From positions 1 to 64,000 of the forward strand of contig CABQEV010000008.1 in NCBI GenBank assembly GCA_902463265.1: a stretch of 64,000 nt of DNA, given 5' to 3'. Source of the stretch: UMGS1889 sp900556055 (GTDB lineage Bacteria; Bacillota; Clostridia; Oscillospirales; Ruminococcaceae). Positions 50,221 through 59,692 of this stretch are shown here, piece by piece (the first letter of the stretch is position 1; each line of letters begins with the position of its first letter). Below the pieces are notes generated by a model. That model searched no databases, was not told the DNA's origin, and was given only the letters and a program-made list of their open reading frames with translations. A program made the translations under genes and the position numbers.

Positions 50221-50916
50221 TTGAACAAGCTTCTGGACAAACTTGAATATAAATACGGAAAATTCGGGATAAATAACCTTATCCTCTACGTTATCGGAAC
50301 GATGCTGATGATCTTTATCGCTGACCTTTGCTTCAGCGACCTGAACCTGACCTCTATGCTGAGCTTCGACAGATCGGCGATCCTTCACGGGCAGATATGG
50401 CGTGTGATAACCTTCCTTTTTATCCCCGATTTTCAAAGTCTTATCGGAATGATTTTTTCCCTTCTTCTGTTCTACATGATCGGAATGTCGCTCGAGCGGA
50501 CATGGGGCGCATTTAAATTCACAGTTTATTATTTCATGGGCGCACTGCTAAATATCATCACGGGCTTTCTTATCGGATATACGGACAATTATTATCTGAA
50601 TATCAGCCTTTTCCTTGCCTATGCGGTGCTTTATCCAAATGAAAAGCTTTATTTCTACTTCCTTATCCCGATAAAAATGAAATGGATAGGCATAACGGTC
50701 GGAATAGTGATGTCTGCGCTGTTTCTCTTCCATCTCTTCTTCCTTAACCTTGCATCCGCATTTGCGATATTTGCGCCGCTGCTGAATTTCATTCTGTTTT
50801 TCGGCGGGGATTTCATAGACAAGGTGAAAAATCACTACAAATACAAGCCGATGCGTGACCAGTTCAGAAAAAATATGCGCGAAGTTGAACGCCGCAGAAA
50901 TGATAACGACAGGTAA
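50221..50916 (+). CDS. Rhomboid-like membrane protein, probably not a protease
   Basis: 231 residues, about six membrane helices, with the rhomboid fold's early RVITFLFIPD loop and LLFYMIGMSLERTWG. The catalytic GxSG is missing: the corresponding helix reads YYLNISLFLAYAVLYPNEKLYFYFLIPIKMKW, as in rhomboid pseudoproteases. A charged cytosolic tail ends the protein. The start is TTG at 50221, supported by AAGAAGGAGAT. Single-gene unit. Confidence 0.8.
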   Translation: MNKLLDKLEYKYGKFGINNLILYVIGTMLMIFIADLCFSDLNLTSMLSFDRSAILHGQIWRVITFLFIPDFQSLIGMIFSLLLFYMIGMSLERTWGAFKFTVYYFMGALLNIITGFLIGYTDNYYLNISLFLAYAVLYPNEKLYFYFLIPIKMKWIGITVGIVMSALFLFHLFFLNLASAFAIFAPLLNFILFFGGDFIDKVKNHYKYKPMRDQFRKNMREVERRRNDNDR

Positions 50917-50918
50917 TC

Positions 50919-50956
50919 TAACAGCTCCCTGCTTTTACAAACAGGGAGCTGTTTTA
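50919..50956. terminator. Bidirectional terminator
   Basis: AACAGCTCCCTG / CAGGGAGCTGTT 12-bp stem between convergent genes. Confidence 0.9.
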
Positions 50957-50959
50957 TAT

Positions 50960-51511
50960 TTATTCCGCAGAAGTTTCTGTTATCGGCTGAGCTTCCGTTA
51001 TCGGCGCAAAATCTTCTATCACGGCTTCAAGCTCACAGTCAGGGATCCTTATCCCGCATAAAGTCAGCGTTTCAGGCTCGAATACAAGCTCATATGCTCC
51101 GCTGTCAGTCCGTCCTTTAAGTATAAGCTCATTCTCAGCTTCCTGCAGTGATGATGTATTCAGCGCCGCTTCATCAAGCGTACCGCATATAAGTTCAAAC
51201 AGTGAACCGTCGGGAATATCGTCTTTTTTCATATCCGCAGATATCCCGTTCATCTCGCAGTGCGTGTCCCCGTCACGAAAAGATACAGCCAGACCATTAA
51301 GCGTATCGGGCGATGAAAATGCAACGTCCCAGTCACCGTTTCCGAGCCGCTTCAGGGTGATCTCAGCGTCTGTCTCACCCCACAGAACATCAGCCGTGCA
51401 GGAATAAAGCCCGCTTATATCAGGCTTCTTAGCAGTAAATTCGGGCTTGCAGGACGTAAGCATGCATGCCGCCGAAACCGCCGCAGCCGCATATGTCAGA
51501 TATTTTCTCAT
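50960..51511 (-). CDS. Lipoprotein of unknown function
   Basis: 183 residues with a lipoprotein signal: basic start MRKY, hydrophobic core, lipobox LTSC giving a mature cysteine at about 21. The mature part is acidic and strand-rich (ISGLYSCTADVLWGETDAEITLKRLGNGDWDVAFSSPDTL), suggesting a small beta-domain. GGAGGGATT precedes the ATG. It follows the NAD(P)HX repair gene, from which a hairpin separates it. No family recognised. Confidence 0.75.
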   Translation of the reverse strand: MRKYLTYAAAAVSAACMLTSCKPEFTAKKPDISGLYSCTADVLWGETDAEITLKRLGNGDWDVAFSSPDTLNGLAVSFRDGDTHCEMNGISADMKKDDIPDGSLFELICGTLDEAALNTSSLQEAENELILKGRTDSGAYELVFEPETLTLCGIRIPDCELEAVIEDFAPITEAQPITETSAE

Positions 51512-51534
51512 AAAAAAATCCCTCCGTCATTGAC

Positions 51535-51563
51535 AAGAGGGATCTTTTGTTTACCTGAATTTC
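51535..51563 (-). terminator. Hairpin after the NAD(P)HX repair gene
   Basis: AAGAGGGA / TCCCTCTT stem with a weak T-tail (TTGTC) on the minus strand; may only partly terminate. Confidence 0.5.
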
Positions 51564-51568
51564 CCTCT

Positions 51569-53110
51569 TTATCTGTTCATTTCTTTGAACACAAGAGGAA
51601 TACGGCTCAATACGTCAGTCGGAAGCATACCATATTCGGAAAGCTCCTCAGCGGTGATATCTGCGCTTCTGCCGTGGATATAAACACCTGCCGCAGCTGC
51701 TTCAGCGGGTGATATTCCCTGAGCGGCAAGTCCCGCAATAATACCTGTCAGCAGATCTCCGCTGCCTCCCCTGCTGAGTCCCGGATTGCCGCCGAAGCTT
51801 ACATATGCCCTTCCGCAGCCCGCAATATAAGTAGGACAGCCCTTTGACACAATGATGATGTCATAAAGCGACGAAAGCTTTACAGCAGCCGAGAAGCGGT
51901 CAGCAAGCACTTCATCCAAAGATACGCCGAGCAGCCGTGCAAGTTCGGCGGGATGAGGAGTGCAGATAAGCCTGTTTCCTATGTTCTTTAACATATCTAT
52001 GCTGTCTGCCGCACAATTTATTCCGTCAGCATCAAGAATTACGGGACAGCTTGTGCTGTCGATGACAAATTTCACAAGCTTTGTGGTTTTCTCCGTAACT
52101 CCCATTCCGCAGCCGATAGAAACAGAACTGCACTTTGCAAGTCTTTCCTTCAGCTCATCATACGATTTTTCAGCATCCATAAATCCGTTTTTATCCGCAT
52201 TTATCTTCATGTACATAGTTTCATAAACATTCGCAGATACGGCATTTATCACGCTTTCAACGGACGCTAATGTCACAAGTCCCGCACCGCTCCTGAGTGC
52301 GCCGCATGTAGACAGAGCCGCAGCTCCTCGCATGCTGTCGGAACCCGCAATATTCATCAGTCTGCCGAAATTGCCCTTGTGAGAATCACGCTTTCTTTCC
52401 GGGACGATATCGATGCAGGTCTTTTCATCAAGTATTTTCGGGAGATACTTTACATTTTCCATAGCGATATCGGGTATACCTATCTCGCAGACAAGTATCT
52501 CGCCGCAGTATTCGATCAGCGGAGCAGATGCCATGCCGATCTTTTTGCAGCCGAATGTCACCGTGTAATCGCATTTCAGCGTGTTTTCGGAAACCGTTCC
52601 CGTAAGCGCATTTCCGCCTGACGGAACATCAACAGCGACCTTTACTGCATCAGTGCGTGCCGAGTACGAAAAGCACGCCTTGATCGCAGGCGGCAGATCA
52701 TCATGAAATCCCGTGCCGAAAACAGCATCTATCAGAAGTCCGCATTCGGCAAGGAGCTTGAATACCTTGTCGATATTATCATTAAGTGTAAGCACCTCGC
52801 AACTTGTTCCTGAAAGAGCGATGTATTTTTCGCCCGCAAGCTCAGTCGAAGGCTCGCCGCACATAAGCACGACAGTGACTTTAAGTCCCATATCGCTCAG
52901 AAGCTTTGCGGTAACAAATCCGTCCCCGCCGTTGTTTCCGCTTCCGCAGAGGATAACAGCGCCCTTTTCATAGTCAATGCCGACGCAGTATTCAGTAACA
53001 GCTTCCGCAAGAGCCATGCCTGCGCTGTCCATCATCTGAGAATATGTGATGCCTGCGCTGTCAGCATTTGCTTCGATCTCTTTCATTTGTTTCGGTGTGC
53101 AGAGGTACAT
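51569..53110 (-). CDS. nnr: Bifunctional NAD(P)HX epimerase/dehydratase
   Basis: Repairs hydrated NADH and NADPH: the N-terminal half (1-215, YjeF-N) epimerises S/R forms, VILCGSGNNGGDGFVTAKLL and VAVDVPSGGNALTG. The C-terminal half (225-513, YjeF-C) dehydrates with ATP or ADP, KGNFGRLMNIAGS, LDADGINC, TPHPAELARLLG and GSGDLLTGIIAGL. 513 residues is normal for the fusion. AAAGGAATG precedes the ATG. Confidence 0.96.
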   Translation of the reverse strand: MYLCTPKQMKEIEANADSAGITYSQMMDSAGMALAEAVTEYCVGIDYEKGAVILCGSGNNGGDGFVTAKLLSDMGLKVTVVLMCGEPSTELAGEKYIALSGTSCEVLTLNDNIDKVFKLLAECGLLIDAVFGTGFHDDLPPAIKACFSYSARTDAVKVAVDVPSGGNALTGTVSENTLKCDYTVTFGCKKIGMASAPLIEYCGEILVCEIGIPDIAMENVKYLPKILDEKTCIDIVPERKRDSHKGNFGRLMNIAGSDSMRGAAALSTCGALRSGAGLVTLASVESVINAVSANVYETMYMKINADKNGFMDAEKSYDELKERLAKCSSVSIGCGMGVTEKTTKLVKFVIDSTSCPVILDADGINCAADSIDMLKNIGNRLICTPHPAELARLLGVSLDEVLADRFSAAVKLSSLYDIIIVSKGCPTYIAGCGRAYVSFGGNPGLSRGGSGDLLTGIIAGLAAQGISPAEAAAAGVYIHGRSADITAEELSEYGMLPTDVLSRIPLVFKEMNR

Positions 53111-53243
53111 AAAAAATCATTCCTTTTACGATCTGTTTATTATAATATTGTACCATGATTTACCGAAGTGTTTTTTTATAATGTGTGAACTTTTTGGGAC
53201 AAATTGCAGGACAATTCTGCCTGAATCGTCAGCTGTTCACGTT

Positions 53244-54572
53244 TTATTTCTTTGTACCCTTTTCCCCCGTCATTCTCTTTATCTTGACAGGGCGCAGCTT
53301 TGAGAAAAGTATCTCCTGGCTGCCGTAAAGTCCGTCATATCCTGAAAGGAGATAGCTGACTGCAACCGCAACCGCAAAGAACGGAAGTCCCCTTGAACCG
53401 AAAAGCTCGACTGTCAGCACAAGCGTTGTTATCGGGCAGTTTGTTACGCCGCAGAACATGGACGCAAGTCCGACTGCCGCACCGAAGGACGGTGTTACCT
53501 CATTCCAGCACATCGAAAGCGCAGAACCCGCCGTTGCACCGACAAACATTGTCGGCACGATCTCGCCGCCCTTGAAGCCTGCTCCCAGCGTCAGTGCCGT
53601 GAATATCATCTTCATCAGGAATGCCTCATAGCGGACATCACCCGCAAATGCACGTGTGATAACATCCATTCCCGCACCGTTGTAATCCCTTGTTCCGACA
53701 AGCAATGTCAGACCGACAACGATCAGTCCGCCGACAAATGCTCTTATCATCGCATTCGGGAAATATTTCGCATACAGCTCGGACGATTTATGCAGCATCT
53801 TGCAGAACAAAATGCTGAGAAATGCCGAAAGCACGGCAAAAAGTATAGTAAAAAGCATCTCCTCGACAGCATTCACCGAAAACGGAACGATGCCGAAAAC
53901 ACTGAATGCCGCTGATTTTACGCCGAAGCTTCCCGATACCATTGCGCCCGTTATCGCCGATATAACGCACGGAACAAGTGCCGAATACTGAAAGCTTCCG
54001 ACCGTCGTGATCTCCATCGCAAACAGCGCTGCCGCAACAGGAGTGCCGAAAAGTGCCGAAAATCCCGCACTCATTCCGCACATCGTCATAACCGAATGAT
54101 CCTTTTCATCAAGCTTCAGCGGACGGCAGATAAAGTCCGCCGTGCTTCCGCCGATCTGGAGAGCCGCACCCTCACGTCCGCTGGATCCGCCGAAAAGATG
54201 CGTCAGCACCGTCGATGAAAATATCAGCAGCATCATTCGGAATGACAGCTTTTTTCCCTCTCTGACCGACACAAGCACCGAGTTTGTACCCTTGTCATTC
54301 TCCATTCCGAGAAGGCTGTATCCCTTGGCTATGACAATGCCCGCAAGCGGCAGAAAAAGGATTATATAGTCATGTCCCTTGCGGTATTCCGTTGCCCATT
54401 CTACCGAGATGTCAAACGCTGCGGCAACTCCTCCGACAACTATGCCGATAACGACCGAAATAACGAACCATTTGACAAATCCGCCGATAAGATGCGGCAT
54501 GCTGATCTCATCGGATCTCTTTTCGCCGACAGGCTTGTTTTCTTCTTTCACTTCTGTTTTTATCTCTTCCAT
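53244..54572 (-). CDS. ClC-family anion transporter, possible fluoride type
   Basis: 442-residue ClC transporter with about ten or more helices. The glutamate gate motif reads GGSSGREGAALQIG rather than GKEGP/GREGP. The later motif is GFKGGEIVPTMFVGATAG rather than GxFxP-type GGVFAP. Both features resemble the CLC-F fluoride/proton antiporter branch. No fluoride riboswitch is seen just upstream, since the SNF2 gene is adjacent. It may be expressed with that gene. The start at 54572 follows GGGGG; ATG at 54584 lies in the site. Confidence 0.85.
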   Translation of the reverse strand: MEEIKTEVKEENKPVGEKRSDEISMPHLIGGFVKWFVISVVIGIVVGGVAAAFDISVEWATEYRKGHDYIILFLPLAGIVIAKGYSLLGMENDKGTNSVLVSVREGKKLSFRMMLLIFSSTVLTHLFGGSSGREGAALQIGGSTADFICRPLKLDEKDHSVMTMCGMSAGFSALFGTPVAAALFAMEITTVGSFQYSALVPCVISAITGAMVSGSFGVKSAAFSVFGIVPFSVNAVEEMLFTILFAVLSAFLSILFCKMLHKSSELYAKYFPNAMIRAFVGGLIVVGLTLLVGTRDYNGAGMDVITRAFAGDVRYEAFLMKMIFTALTLGAGFKGGEIVPTMFVGATAGSALSMCWNEVTPSFGAAVGLASMFCGVTNCPITTLVLTVELFGSRGLPFFAVAVAVSYLLSGYDGLYGSQEILFSKLRPVKIKRMTGEKGTKK

Positions 54573-54584
54573 ACTATCCCCCAT

Positions 54585-57500
54585 TTATCCGAAAAGCGAC
54601 ATCAGATCTTCACGGCTCATAGCTGCAATTCCTCCGCCGTCCGTGCCGATAAGACTGTCCGCAAGCTCGGATTTCGCCGACTGAAGCTCGCGTATTTTCT
54701 CTTCAATAGTTCCCTTTGCAATAAGCTTGTAGACCGTGACATTATTCTTCTGACCTATTCTGTAAGCACGGTCGGATGCCTGATTTTCCGCCGAGATATT
54801 CCACCACGGATCGAAATGTATCACTATATCCGCACCCGTAAGATTAAGTCCCGTTCCGCCTGCCTTCAGCGATATCAGGAACACGTCCGTATCATCGGAA
54901 TTGAACCTGTTCACAAGCTCCTGACGCTTTGACGGCGGCGTTGCACCGGTCAGGCTGACGGTTTTCAGACCGGCAGCTTCAAGCCTTTTGCCTATGATTG
55001 AAAGCATCGACGTGAACTGCGAAAACAGCAGTATCTTATGCCCGGCATTCGCACTGCTTTCCGCAAGCTCAACGCAAAGCTCCAGCTTAGCACTTCCGCC
55101 GCTGTATTTTTCATACACGACCGACGGATCGCAGCAGATCTGCCTGAGCCTTGTCAGTCCCGCAAGTATCTCTATCTTCATGCGTCCGCTGCCGCTGTCC
55201 TCGGTGTCCGCAAACTGCTGCTTCAGCGACATTACCTCCGCCGAATAGATCCTGCTCTGCTCCTCCGTCATATCCGCAGTCATTACGATCTCATTTTTCT
55301 CGGGCAGCTCGCTCAGAACATCAGTCTTGAGCCTTCTCAATATAAACGGAGATGACAGCCTTTTCAGACTTTTGAGTGCCTTTTCATCGGAATTTTTCAC
55401 TATCGGCGTTTCATATCTCCGCTTAAAATTCGTATAGCTGAAAAGATATCCCGGCATGATAAAATCAAATATGCTCCAAAGCTCTGCAAGCGTGTTTTCG
55501 ACAGGCGTTCCCGTCAGTGCAAAGCGTATCTCCGAATCAATGGATTTGACCGCCTTTGCACTCTGAGTTGCATGGTTCTTGATATACTGCGCTTCGTCTA
55601 TCAGCTGAAATCTGAAATGCAGACCGTCATAGAGATGCACATCTCTTTTCAGCAGATCATAGGACGTTATCAGCACATCGTATTTCGCATATTCCGAAAG
55701 GATCCTGTCACGATTATCCGCATTTCCCGTGACAACAGCCGCCGACATTCCGCCCGCAAACTTACCGAATTCACATTTCCAGTTCGTGCAGAGCGATGAC
55801 GGACACACGATAAGCGATGGGATATGCACAAGCTTTTTATTCTCTCTGTCCTGTTTATCGGACATGAGCAAAGCAATAGCCTGCACCGTTTTTCCGAGTC
55901 CCATATCGTCTGCAAGTATGCCGCCGAAGCGGTTCTCGGCGATGGTTTTGAGCCATACAAAGCCGTCCCGCTGATACTCACGCAGCACATTTTCCAGCTC
56001 CTCGGGAACAGCATGATCCGAAGCGGCAAAGCTTCTCGCCGCATTTTTGAATTCCCTGTTTTTCTCGAATGCTATCCCCGTCTTTTCCTTCATTATGCTG
56101 TCGAGATATAACATTCTGTACCCGGGCAGACCTATCCTGTCTTTGAGAAATTCCTTTTCCGTCAGACCGAGATCCTCCGCTATCTCCGAAAGCTCTTCAA
56201 GCGCAGGCGAATCCAGCGGTACGAATGAGCTTCCTATCCTGCGGAATTTTTTTCCGCTGCGATAATCCTCGAGAAGTGAAAAAAGCTCCTCCTTCGTGTA
56301 ATCGGCTGACGAAATATCAAGCTCCAGCAGTCCCGAATTCAGCCGCACGCCTACCCTCGCCGCAGCGGGCGGACGCAGCATTATGCTGTCAAAACGCTTT
56401 GCCGCATATACCTGCATATGCTTTGAAAGCTCGGAAATACCGCCGTTCAGCAGAGCGTAAAGGCGTTCATCGCTGTCCTTGAAATATGCAGTCGATGTCT
56501 TTGGATCAACATTCGGAAAATACTTTTTGACAAGCCTTTCCGCAGCGATCTCACCTCTCAGATCAGGCGATGTTTCCGCAGTTTTCGGCTGAAATCCGCC
56601 GTGCTTTTTATCACCGTAAGCAAACTCCAGATGTGCATCGGCAGATGAATCATCGGGCAGATCGAGATACAGCGATTTTTCCAGCGCTATCTCCGAAAGC
56701 CTTGACGCTTCACTGTCCGCCGTGATCTTCAGCGACTCAGAGGCAGGTATTATCACTGTCTGCCAGAACGCAGGCATATCCTCCGCCGAGACAGTCAGAT
56801 TATTTGTGTATATAAGCGTTTCCGCAAGATCGGCCGCATTGCCCGTGAACGCCTTGTCAGTAATGTAAATGTCATCAAGATATGTAAAATAGGTATGCTC
56901 ACCGCTGCCGAGAAACAGCAGCGTTTCATCGCCCGCCTGCGGACAGGACAGCTCAAATCCGCCCTTCGCTGCCTTAATATCTACCGATATCGGCGGTGCT
57001 TTGTGAACTATACGCATAGTCACATTTTCAAAACAAATTCTGTCTTTATGATAAAAAGAGAATATCTCATCAAGATCATATCCCGAGAGCGTGATATAAC
57101 GGCTGCCTGAGATATTGGCTCCCGAGTTTATCCTCGAAAGCATGAATCTCAGAACGGGCAGGCTTTCATCATCAAACGCCGTAAAATCGTGCCTTACCGT
57201 GAGATCCTTTCCGTATTTTTTTACACCGCCGCTCTGCATCAGATCCGCAAAATCATAAAGATTCTGAATGACATACATCCGCTTTGAACCTATCCTGAAA
57301 TCGGCATATACAGACTTGTATCCCTCGGAAAGACGAAGCTCGAGCTTTGCCTGCTCACCTTCCGACTCAGCCTCAGCCGCCGTCCTCGCAGCAACTGTCC
57401 GCATAAGCTTTTTTGCATAAATATCCGTGACCGACGCAGAGCTTTTCTTCAGTGCCGAATACGCAAGTGCCAGTGCTATCACATGCTTGCACGCTCCGTA

Positions 57501-57752
57501 ATACGAGTATGCCGCAGGACAATCGCAGCTGAAGCTTGTTATTATCCCGTCAGTGCCGACTCTAAGCTCAGTCGTGTACGAATCGCCCGAACCCTCAACA
57601 TCAGCAGATGCCTTTTCAACACTGCCGTTTTTCAGGCTCATTAACCCGACTTTGCCTACCCTGCCATCCTTGTAATACTGAACGCCCTTCTGAAAGCTTC
57701 TGTCCGAGGAAGCTATTCTTTTGAGATAATCCAGCGAAAAACCATTTTTCAT
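54585..57752 (-). CDS. SWIM zinc-finger SNF2-family helicase
   Basis: SNF2/RapA-type DNA translocase, 1055 residues. N-terminal SWIM finger C76xC78..C88xH90 (CDCPAAYSYYGACKH), a long middle region, then the SNF2 ATPase with GILADDMGLGKTVQAIALL (motif I), DEAQYIKNH (II), LTGTPVENTLAELWSIFDF (III), and the helicase C domain with LISLKAGGTGLNLTGADIVIHFDPWWN and QASDRAYRIGQ. Substrate unknown; such proteins are widespread in Firmicutes and act on DNA or transcription. The start at 57752 follows GGGGGCAG. Confidence 0.93.
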   Translation of the reverse strand: MKNGFSLDYLKRIASSDRSFQKGVQYYKDGRVGKVGLMSLKNGSVEKASADVEGSGDSYTTELRVGTDGIITSFSCDCPAAYSYYGACKHVIALALAYSALKKSSASVTDIYAKKLMRTVAARTAAEAESEGEQAKLELRLSEGYKSVYADFRIGSKRMYVIQNLYDFADLMQSGGVKKYGKDLTVRHDFTAFDDESLPVLRFMLSRINSGANISGSRYITLSGYDLDEIFSFYHKDRICFENVTMRIVHKAPPISVDIKAAKGGFELSCPQAGDETLLFLGSGEHTYFTYLDDIYITDKAFTGNAADLAETLIYTNNLTVSAEDMPAFWQTVIIPASESLKITADSEASRLSEIALEKSLYLDLPDDSSADAHLEFAYGDKKHGGFQPKTAETSPDLRGEIAAERLVKKYFPNVDPKTSTAYFKDSDERLYALLNGGISELSKHMQVYAAKRFDSIMLRPPAAARVGVRLNSGLLELDISSADYTKEELFSLLEDYRSGKKFRRIGSSFVPLDSPALEELSEIAEDLGLTEKEFLKDRIGLPGYRMLYLDSIMKEKTGIAFEKNREFKNAARSFAASDHAVPEELENVLREYQRDGFVWLKTIAENRFGGILADDMGLGKTVQAIALLMSDKQDRENKKLVHIPSLIVCPSSLCTNWKCEFGKFAGGMSAAVVTGNADNRDRILSEYAKYDVLITSYDLLKRDVHLYDGLHFRFQLIDEAQYIKNHATQSAKAVKSIDSEIRFALTGTPVENTLAELWSIFDFIMPGYLFSYTNFKRRYETPIVKNSDEKALKSLKRLSSPFILRRLKTDVLSELPEKNEIVMTADMTEEQSRIYSAEVMSLKQQFADTEDSGSGRMKIEILAGLTRLRQICCDPSVVYEKYSGGSAKLELCVELAESSANAGHKILLFSQFTSMLSIIGKRLEAAGLKTVSLTGATPPSKRQELVNRFNSDDTDVFLISLKAGGTGLNLTGADIVIHFDPWWNISAENQASDRAYRIGQKNNVTVYKLIAKGTIEEKIRELQSAKSELADSLIGTDGGGIAAMSREDLMSLFG

Positions 57753-57824
57753 TGCACTGCCCCCGTTTTCACAGATATAGGTACTGATTGAGATGCTCAA
57801 CGTAATATAAGTAATCTCACCTAC

Positions 57825-57888
57825 AACGTGTGTGTGCAAGTTGATTTGCACACGTTGACATTATAACATAATCCTGCCTTTTTGACAA
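57825..57888 (-). promoter_or_regulatory. SNF2 gene promoter with downstream dyad
   Basis: Minus strand TTGTCA (57888-57883), 17-bp spacer, TATAAT (57865-57860). A dyad AACGTGTG..TGCAA / TTGCACACGTT (57825-57839 / 57846-57856) lies just after the start site, where a repressor could block transcription. Confidence 0.7.
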
Positions 57889-57895
57889 GTTTTTT

Positions 57896-58045
57896 GGATC
57901 ATTTCACTTTGTATAATGCGTAAATTCCGCCTGATGCAGAAAGCAGGCAATATCTGCGGCTTTGCACGTCTGTCACTATGATATCTTCCGAAAAACAGTG
58001 TGTCCTCATGGGGATATCATGCGTCCACAGCAGGAAATGCTGAAA
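57896..58045. mobile_element. Diverged, truncated copy D of the 270-bp element
   Basis: ggatcatttcacttt (57896-57910) matches the terminal repeat with one mismatch, and gtgtcctcatggggatatca (57994-58013) continuing tgcgtc matches the central region of copies A/B. The far half and right terminal repeat are missing or unrecognisable. Confidence 0.5.
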
Positions 58046-58106
58046 ACCCATAATTCCAATGTTTTTTAGTATAAAGCATCTGCAAATAAAATTAACAAAA
58101 TATACA

Positions 58107-58134
58107 TTGACAATTTGCATTTCGGCTGTATAAT
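58107..58134 (+). promoter_or_regulatory. Promoter of ilvA-ridA
   Basis: TTGACA 58107-58112, 16-bp spacer, TATAAT 58129-58134, ahead of the T-box leader. Confidence 0.75.
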
Positions 58135-58140
58135 ATAAGT

Positions 58141-58405
58141 GTAATAAATGCATTGACAGGGAAAATGTATGCCGTTTGTTCCCCTCAGAGAGCTGCCGTT
58201 CGGTGCAAGGCAGTGCGGAAAAGCATAATGATCGCCCTTGAGCAGACTGCTGAAAGCCATAAAGCAATTAAGCATGTACGGTAGCTCCCCGTTACAGGAG
58301 ACTGCGTTGTCGGACGCATACCGAGCGGTCGTTTCACATAAACGGCAATTAAGGTGGTAACACGGAGTTTCAGCTTCGCCCTTAGGATACGGGCGGAGTT
58401 TTTTT
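58141..58405 (+). ncRNA. T-box riboswitch, probably isoleucine-specific
   Basis: Leader with AGAGAGCTG, the distal stem CTGCC..GGCAG with GGTG bulge, the T-box sequence AAGGTGGTAACACGG (58351-58365) and a terminator at 58374-58405. The likely specifier is ATC in AATGATCGCCCTTGAG, the position and flanks typical of Ile T-boxes, which suits ilvA. Uncharged tRNA-Ile would prevent termination. The specifier call is inferred from position. Confidence 0.9.
58374..58405 (+). terminator. Terminator of the T-box leader
   Basis: CTTCGCCC / GGGCGGAG 8-bp stem followed by TTTTTTT. Confidence 0.88.
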
Positions 58406-58465
58406 ATTGCTTTCCGGAGAATAAAGCCGCTTTCCGATGAAAATTATTTTAAAGGAGTTTTTCAA

Positions 58466-59668
58466 ATGCTGACTCTTGACAAAGTTTACCAGGCTTCCTA
58501 TGTTCTCAAAGAAGTTGTCCGCCCGACGGACATGATCAAAGCTAAGGATCTCTGCCCCGATTACAATGTTTACCTGAAAACCGAAAATCTCCAGGTAACA
58601 GGTTCATTCAAGGTAAGAGGCGCATACTACAAGATCTCCCAGCTCTCCCCCGAGGAAAAGGCTAAGGGAGTTATCGCTTGCTCCGCAGGCAACCACGCAC
58701 AGGGCGTTGCACTCGCAGCTGCAAAGAACGGCATCAAATCCTGCATCTGCATCCCCGACAGCGCTCCTATCTCAAAGGTAGAGGCTACAAAGAGCTACGG
58801 CGCAGATGTATGTCTTGTTGAAGGCACATATGATGACGCTCATGACAAGGCTGTTGAGATCCAAAAGGAAACAGGCGCAACATTTATCCATCCTTTTGAT
58901 GATGAGCTTGTTATCGCAGGTCAGGGTACTATCGGTCTTGAGATACTTGAACAGCTCCCCGATGTTGAAGCTGTTATCGTTCCTATCGGCGGCGGCGGAC
59001 TCATCAGCGGCGTTGCATTCACCATCAAGTCGCTCCACCCCGATGTAAAGGTCTACGGCGTTCAGGCAGCAGGTGCTCCCTCCATGGTAAATGCCGTAAG
59101 AGATCACAAGATCGAAACGCTCCCCAAGGTAAAGACGATCGCTGACGGTATCGCAGTAAAGACACCGGGCGACAATACATTCGAAATAGTTTCCAAGTAC
59201 GTTGACGGACTCGTTACCGTTACAGATGACGAAGTTGCAGCTGCTATCCTCACACTTATGGAGAAGCAGAAGCTTGTATCCGAGGGCGCAGGCGCAGTTC
59301 CCGTTGCTGCTCTTATGTTCAATAAGATCCCCGAGCTGAAGGGCAAAAAGGTATGCTGCCTCGTATCGGGCGGCAATATCGACATCACAAGCCTTTCGAG
59401 AGTTATCAACAGAGGTCTCCAGAAGACAGGCAGACTCACCGATCTCTCCATTGAACTTGTTGACAAGCCGGGTCAGCTGAGAAGCGTTTCCAAGATCATC
59501 GGAAACCTCGGCGGAAACGTAACATCCGTAAGCTACGGTATGACCGACCTTGAAGCGGATATCAATTCCTGCATCATCAAGCTTACCATTGAAACAAGAA
59601 ATCAGGCTCATATTGACGAGATCAAGGCAGAGCTTGCAAAACAGGGTTATCACCTGATCAATAAATAA
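58466..59668 (+). CDS. ilvA: Threonine ammonia-lyase with ACT domain
   Basis: Deaminates threonine to 2-oxobutanoate, first step of isoleucine synthesis. 400 residues: PLP lysine K49 in TGSFKVRGAY, SAGNHAQGVALAA, IGGGGLISG, VSGGNID, and a C-terminal ACT-type domain (about 325-400) for allosteric control. AAAGGAGTTTT precedes the ATG. The T-box leader ahead and ridA behind place it in a small isoleucine unit. Confidence 0.96.
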   Translation: MLTLDKVYQASYVLKEVVRPTDMIKAKDLCPDYNVYLKTENLQVTGSFKVRGAYYKISQLSPEEKAKGVIACSAGNHAQGVALAAAKNGIKSCICIPDSAPISKVEATKSYGADVCLVEGTYDDAHDKAVEIQKETGATFIHPFDDELVIAGQGTIGLEILEQLPDVEAVIVPIGGGGLISGVAFTIKSLHPDVKVYGVQAAGAPSMVNAVRDHKIETLPKVKTIADGIAVKTPGDNTFEIVSKYVDGLVTVTDDEVAAAILTLMEKQKLVSEGAGAVPVAALMFNKIPELKGKKVCCLVSGGNIDITSLSRVINRGLQKTGRLTDLSIELVDKPGQLRSVSKIIGNLGGNVTSVSYGMTDLEADINSCIIKLTIETRNQAHIDEIKAELAKQGYHLINK

Positions 59669-59692
59669 AATTCTGAAAGGAATGTTGTAACT

